Source: Chlorophyllum brunneum
Taxonomy: Eukaryota; Basidiomycota; Agaricomycetes; Agaricales; Agaricaceae
Direction of reading: 5' to 3'
NCBI GenBank assembly: GCA_963576785.1
Contig: OY756145.1
Location: 1,984,001-2,048,000, forward strand
DNA: 64,000 nt
The notes beneath the pieces are model-generated. The model saw only the letters and a list, made by a program, of their open reading frames with translations. It ran no database searches and was not told the DNA's origin. Shown piece after piece: positions 58,640 through 64,000 of this stretch (its first letter is position 1; every line of letters begins with the position of its first letter). A program made the position numbers and the translations under genes.

Positions 58640-60661
58640 ATAAGGATACGTGGTATTTCTTTTTGTTCTCGTTTTTCGTACTTGTTCTAATTAAATTACC
58701 TCTCGAAAATCAGTTGTCAGTAATTGAACGTCGGCTGGATTACTCTTTGGCCATCATGGACAGCTTCGGGTGAGGGATGGGGGCCCCAGGGGCCTACTGG
58801 TAATGGCCTACTGGTAATATATCGCCTCATTGAAATTTCATGAACCACATCTTGTGTTCAGGGAGCGTTTCGGACCATCGCAATATAACTCCCGGTGGAC
58901 GGAACTCCAAGGTAAATTTCGGTAGGAATTCGTCAGAGGCAAATACTTATGCAGATAGATCCACCCGAGATACCAACGTTGCATCTCCTCCATCTTTATG
59001 ATGTTTGATATGTAGCCACCCTTCCAGATGAAAAGGATTTCTACTATCAAACAACAGAGGGTCACCCGGCCCGCATTCTCTCAACAATTACTGCACTAAA
59101 AGCTATATTATCTATTGGACTTCTGTGCAGTGAGCACATGCATCAGAACATTCCATGGTGAACCACGAAACGCTTCCTGCCATTGGGCACTCCTGGGCCT
59201 CTCCCATCTCGCACCCCCTCCAGCTTTCATCACTACGTCTCTGTCCGCTTTCCTCTGCTTATTCTCACAACAAGGACGATCCGCTGTGTCATCAATCTTC
59301 AAATCTCTTTTTCACCCGGCGCCACTGCCCTCAGCAAGTGACATTCACATTCAGCATGTAATCGCTGGCCATGATCAATTATAACCAGGACACCTCTGAG
59401 GATTTGTGAATTTGTGATGAACAATCCTGTTATGATGGACAGGACAGCCATAAGCTCCACGTCGGGAAAAACGGGTATACGTTTTGCTCGGCTTGCACTA
59501 CGAACTGATATGAACATATTCTACAGTTCTCCAGCTTCTTGACAAGAGAATGATCCCAGACGCCGATTATTGCTGAGCACGCTGACGATTGTAACGCCTT
59601 GGCGCTGCATTAGGTTCCCCTGAACTTGATGGTCGGACCAGCCATGGCAAGTTCTGGATCACCATTACCTACCAGTTTGCTGTCCGCATCCCGGAATATC
59701 CGTATCTCGTAAGTTGGCAAGCCATACCAACACAAACCCTCTCATACAATTCGAGTGGCTATCGTGGAACCAATATGCTCGATAGCCACCTACCAAAATT
59801 TCCCGGTCCTCATTGATGGTCTCGATGAGTACAAAACGGAGGACCTCCGCGTAATATCATTGATCTGACCGCCAACTTCGTACACTCTCTGTCGTCCTAA
59901 TCCCAATCCATCTTGCGCGTTCCGTCTCCTCAGGACGCAACCGAAGACCCCCTAAGATCCTCCATAAATTATTCAGCGACTACCCCTTAGATCCTCGCTT
60001 TTACACCTCGCATGCTCTGTAGCTTTTGTCGACAACGGGCATAATGGATCATATTCCCCCCTGCGATGGCGCTGAGGATACATAGGATGCTATTCATGAA
60101 TTGGATTACAATTGAATTACAACTTAGTAGCAGGTCTGTAACGCCGTTCTGTTGAAGTCTTCATTCTAGGGATCAACTGGATATTTTGCTGGTGGCTGAC
60201 TGCAAGGGTACGCATCCTCAATAACAGTACCTGGCTGAAGCTCATATAGTACGACCACGTAAGCTGCGGACATCCTTGCTCCGTAATTTGTTGATGTGAC
60301 GTTCAGTAAGCCCTGGGATCGAGCGTCTCCGGCCTCTCTTCAATACACTGTATCGCTCGCCCTACCTTGCTCTTAGTGTAGTCACCATCTCTGGTTGTGG
60401 TAGCCTACAGACCATAGCTTCGAGTCCACAACTCGAAGGACATGGTCCGCACTGAATTTATATATGACACCGCCCGAAGGAAAAGAAGACGAGACTAAAG
60501 ATAATCATCTGCGTGACCGTGTCGCTTACATAAGAGAGTTCCTATGTTGCTGGTCTTGGCGCAGGGACTCATTAATCACTAGTTTCAACACGCAAAGACA
60601 CTCGGAATCTCTTTAGTCCTCACCCGTCTCATATACACTTGTTCTGTCGTTGGCCAGTCTA
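58640..60661. other. 2-kb interval without a supported gene
   Basis: Contains a tandem 14-mer (58791-58818). The frames at 59115-59384 (plus) and 59299-59517 (minus) are short and unlike known proteins. From about 59520 to 60600 nothing reaches 60 codons with an ATG; one ATG-less frame spans 59595-59816. A short frame near 60157 reads FILGINW, which recalls retroelement protease text but stands alone. The last 150 bases precede PSO2 and hold its promoter. Confidence 0.5.
58791..58818. repeat. perfect tandem duplication of a 14-mer
   Basis: GGCCTACTGGTAAT occurs twice without a gap at 58791-58804 and 58805-58818, about 150 bp after the TMEM97-like stop. It has no evident function. Confidence 0.8.
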
Positions 60662-63217
60662 ATGGCTACCGCTAGGTCGAAGGGCCACCAAAATAGCAAG
60701 CGGGCAAAACATGAGTCAAGTCGAACCCTCGATCACTTCTTCTCCGCAAAGCTAGATGTTGCCAGGTCGCCTACTTCCTCCAAGGATCAAGGAGCATCGA
60801 ATACGACACGGAATACTGCAACAAAGCCTCGTCCCAACAATAAACCATCCTTTAGCGCCTCGGAGGTCATTGTAATTGACTCCGATGATGAACTAGACAC
60901 TCCTACTACCCGTGTCGTGTCTAAGAAACGGAGGATCAGCACGGACTCTGACGTTGAAATCGTGGACATGACCTCCATTACCGCGAAACACATATCTGTG
61001 GTCGGAGCGACGGTGGAGGGACGCCCTACATATGATTCGGCCCTTCCATCTACCTCTTGTCCCGTCGCGTCCAATAACGGCAATGATTCCGCCCTTTCTT
61101 TTGGGAAGCCTTGTTTACTTTCCAATGCGGTTTCAGAGCCTCAGTCGGGTTTTGCATTCGGTGTTGCTGGTAGTCTTCTCAGTCCCGATGGCAAGAGGAA
61201 CGGAGCTCCATCTGGACCTTGCTTCGAGCCTGCTGATGCTGAGGAGAATATGAAAGTGGATATGGATTTGTCTGAGGAGTGGCTGATGGGAGATGACGAG
61301 ATAGGCAATGACACTTCCAAGGAGGATGATAGCGAGGAGGTCGAGTTTGTGGAAGACGCGCTACTACGGGACGATAATTCCGCTTTTGTCGACGTATGTC
61401 CCTGCTGCGAGCAAAAGTTGCAACCACCTGTTCGTCCTCGTTCGAAATACTGCTTACATTCCGTTCACGAGATGAGCAGGAAGCCCAAGCCCATATCAAT
61501 AATTGCCTAGATTGTGAGAAGGAAGGTCAAACATCTCGACCGTCCAAGACACTGGACGGTAAATGCGACATGAAATCGTCCGCAAGCAGTGACGCCTTTT
61601 CTGTCCTCATGTCTTCCTTCAAAGAAAAAGAGGCATGGAAAGAGGCTTCAGCAGCAGAAGATAAAACCTTCAGGCCCGTGAAAGCCAATGGCGGTCGTAG
61701 AAGAGCACCTTTCTACAAAGTTTTGCAAGGGATGCCAATCGCTGTTGACGCATTTCGGTATGGCACCATCCCAGGAATTACTGCATACTTTCTTACGTCC
61801 GTACACTATTTGCATTGCCAAATACATCGCTGACCTCCAAGAATTCCAGGCACGCACATTCTGACCACTACACTAACCTTTCTTCAAGCTGGAAAACTGG
61901 ACCGATATACTGCTCTCAAGGCACCGCAAACCTAATAATCCATATGCTTTCTGTTGACAACAAATGGGTTCGACCCCTTCCCATGAATACACCTACAGTT
62001 ATACCCGAAACTGGTGGCGTACAAGTAACGCTCATAGAAGCGAATCATTGCCCCGGATCATGTATCTTTTTATTCGAGGGGCAACAGACTGTCAACGCGG
62101 GTGACAGTGCCTTCCGATCGGCTTTCATAAGCTCGTCGAAAGTATTCCGGTATTTGCACTGCGGCGACTTCCGTGCGTCACCGAAACATGTCATGCATCC
62201 CGCTGTGAGAGGGAAGAAGATTGATCATGTTTATCTGGATACGACGTATCTCGACCCAAGGGTAATGATCAAGGTTTCTATTGGTGTGGAGGAACATGTT
62301 TCGCTGATTGCATGTTCTCAGTACACATTCCCGGCTCAGCCGCTTGTTATATCTGCTTGCGCGGAGCTTTCCCGTCGGCTCATTGCAGGGGAGCCCACCA
62401 CCACGAATAAGACTATGAAATCCTGGTTACCCTCCCTACCCTCTCTCAAATCTACTGCGGAACTATCAAATAAAAAAGATAGAATCCTTGTCGTTGTCGG
62501 GTGTGTTTTCTCCTCTTCCTTACTCTCCACTCACTCAACCTTTCCGTTCAACTTGACCATAGGACATATTCGATTGGCAAAGAACGCATAGTGAAAGCAA
62601 TTGCTCGCGCTCTGGTCTCCAAGATCTACTGCGACGCTCGCAAAACTGCGATCCTCCGCTGTGAAGGCGACACTGAACTGGAATTAATGCTTACATCCGA
62701 TCCATTGGAAGCGATCGTTCATTTGGTACCTCTTGGGACAATCGCGACGGATCGTCTGAAGATTTATATAGATCGGTTCAAGGGTGCTTTCACAAAAGTC
62801 GTTGGCTTCCGACCAACAGGATGGACGTGAGTTGCGTTTATCTTTTGAGACGCACCAGACGTATTAGATCCTTCATACAGATATACTCAGCGATCTGGAT
62901 TGGACCAAATGGCAAGCATTGCGAGTATCCTCAGTCGTGCATCTCAGAAAGACTTCACATTTGCCGACCTCCAACAATCACCGAAGTCAACTTCGTCCAT
63001 CCAAGTTTATGGCGTTCCTTACTCAGAGCACTCTTCGTTTTATGAGCTAACCTGTTTTGCAATGTCCTTCAACTGGGTCAAGATGATTGCAACGGTGAAC
63101 GTGGGCAGCGAGAGCTCTCGAGGGAAGATGGCGAAATGGGTCGAAAGATGGGAAACGGAGAGAAGAAAACGGGGTGATGATATTCTAGTGACCCCACGCC
63201 ACGATGACTACTGGTAG
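60662..63217 (+). CDS. PSO2: DNA crosslink repair nuclease Pso2/Snm1
   Basis: Beta-CASP metallo-beta-lactamase 5' exonuclease that processes DNA interstrand crosslinks in the nucleus. The ATG at 60662 opens with [10 protein letters not shown] at about residues 21-30, a PIP-like motif lacking the usual Gln. A long disordered, acidic part follows ([22 protein letters not shown]). A UBZ4-type zinc finger is split by a 55-nt intron: [20 protein letters not shown]. Catalytic core: [22 protein letters not shown] (motif 2, restored only when the intron GTCCGT...TTCCAG is removed), [18 protein letters not shown] (motif 3), [11 protein letters not shown] (motif 4), [11 protein letters not shown], then the CASP part ending [14 protein letters not shown] at 63215-63217. 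About 720 residues. All metal-binding blocks are intact. Confidence 0.93.
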
Positions 63218-63361
63218 TCGCTAAGAGATGGCAAATGTGGCATATATCAGATCATAATCGGAATGTACCATGTATTGCATGAGCGTTTTTTCAGGGGACT
63301 AAGCATACAAGACATAGCAAGGAGAAAGACAGAAAACCGAGGAAGACACTCAGGGATCAAT

Positions 63362-64000
63362 CTATTGCTCAGCCGTGCGTTTCCTCCTGATATCTCTCTC
63401 CTCTGAGATGGTAAGTTTGAGACCCTTGCCCTTGGGCAGCGACACCCAGGGCTTGGTGCCGTCACCAATGACGAAAATGTTGGAAATGCTACATTAAGGT
63501 AAGGATGCTTCCTAAAGGATGTGATTGGACACTCACCGAGTGGCGAAAGTCCTGTCCAAGGAATCCCTAACGTGCACAATATCAAAACCACCAATGTGCT
63601 TCTCGCGATGTGTGATAACACCGGCACGGCCCATGTTACGACCACCCGTGATGATGACAATGTTGCCAGTATCGAACTTGACAAAGTCGGTGATCTTGTT
63701 CTGCTCGATGTCAAACTTGACGGTGTCATTGACGCGGATGAGGGGGTCGGGATAACGGATTGTTCGGCCGTCGTGGGTAACAATGTGGGGAACACCGCGG
63801 GCACCAAGAGCAACCTTGCGGACCTTGAGGAGCTTGTAGGTGGCCTCCTCGGGGGTGATGCGGTGGATGGTGAAACGGCCCTTGACGTCGTAGAGGAGAC
63901 GGAAATGCTCCCCGGACTTCTCAATGCTGATGACATCTAGAATCGCCAGAAGAACGCATAATCAGCTTCCCAACTCCTCAATACAACGGTCTGAAGGAGA
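63362..64000 (-). CDS. RPS4: 40S ribosomal protein S4, 3' part (partial)
   Basis: Small-subunit ribosomal protein S4 (eS4). The 5' exons lie beyond the right edge. Two coding exons are visible: about 63936-63538 and 63489-63362, joined across a short intron whose donor is GTGAGT. Conserved text: [80 protein letters not shown], then [20 protein letters not shown] and the C-terminus RRKRTAEQ with TAG at 63362-63364. The exon begins after an acceptor at 63937 (CTAG on the minus strand), and the rest of the window is intron. It converges with PSO2 over 144 bp. Confidence 0.95.

Noticed and set aside
59595..59816. 73-codon plus frame without ATG (GKFWITITYQFAVRIPEYPY...)
   Set aside because: Reads smoothly but has no start, no neighbouring exon and no recognisable relative; this length is expected by chance.
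60157..60186. FILGINW, similar to text around retroelement proteases
   Set aside because: Only seven residues match, no reverse transcriptase or integrase motifs or terminal repeats nearby.
63521..63940. 139-codon plus-strand open frame
   Set aside because: Antisense to ribosomal protein S4; high codon bias there opens the opposite strand.
1..64000. CRISPR arrays, bacterial operons, secondary-metabolite cluster, viral or transposon insertion
   Set aside because: No spaced repeats, no polyketide or peptide synthetase, terpene or P450 genes, and no polymerase, transposase or capsid motifs were seen on either strand.

Overview
This looks like nuclear DNA from a mushroom-type basidiomycete (Agaricomycetes). 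Almost every gene is broken by many short introns of about 45-70 nt with GT...AG ends, genes sit close together on both strands with no operon logic, and the proteins are fungal: a Zn2Cys6 activator, a Rom2-type RhoGEF with DEP and CNH domains, a GPI-tailed chitin deacetylase, a KEX1-like S10 carboxypeptidase and a D-xylulokinase. One nuclear tRNA gene with an intron is present. I saw no rRNA, no CRISPR array, no intact transposon and no secondary-metabolite cluster. The species cannot be told from the sequence.

Layout. 1-17 kb: 3' end of an M28 aminopeptidase, an ELMO/CED-12 protein, methylenetetrahydrofolate reductase, a small DUF202 membrane protein, a disordered basic protein of unknown function, DNA polymerase delta subunit Pol32 and a vacuolar-type amino acid transporter. 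17-34 kb: an R3H-SUZ RNA-binding protein, RNA polymerase II subunit Rpb4, pseudouridine synthase Pus1, a zinc-cluster transcription factor, xylulokinase, a WD40 protein and, only 27 nt upstream of it, an unrecognised acidic/basic protein. 35-49 kb: the splicing G-patch protein TFIP11/Ntr1, carboxypeptidase S10, tRNA-Pro(AGG), proteasome ATPase Rpt4, Sec1 and chitin deacetylase. 49-64 kb: Rom2-like RhoGEF, Trm82/WDR4, a TMEM97/EXPERA-type membrane protein, the crosslink-repair nuclease Pso2/Snm1 and the 3' part of ribosomal protein S4.

Most genes are housekeeping and unrelated to their neighbours. DNA repair and replication (Pol32, Pso2), tRNA maturation (Pus1, Trm82, tRNA-Pro), transcription (Rpb4, TFIP11, zinc cluster) and cell wall or secretion (Rom2, Sec1, chitin deacetylase) are represented, but nothing shows that they form one system. 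Two genes are close enough to share a transcript (unknown protein plus WD40), two divergent pairs share short promoters (DUF202/unknown; Trm82/TMEM97-like), and several pairs converge with very short 3' gaps.

Four larger gaps (about 12.4-14.9, 23.5-25.4, 54.5-55.7 and 58.6-60.7 kb) carry no gene I can defend. Exon boundaries were set by hand from splice signals and reading-frame continuity. Spans are reliable at starts and stops unless stated, but inner exons should be treated as models. I did not find a convincing new multi-gene system. The best leads are the possible two-gene transcript, two GC-AG introns with the same donor, and a few unfamiliar proteins.
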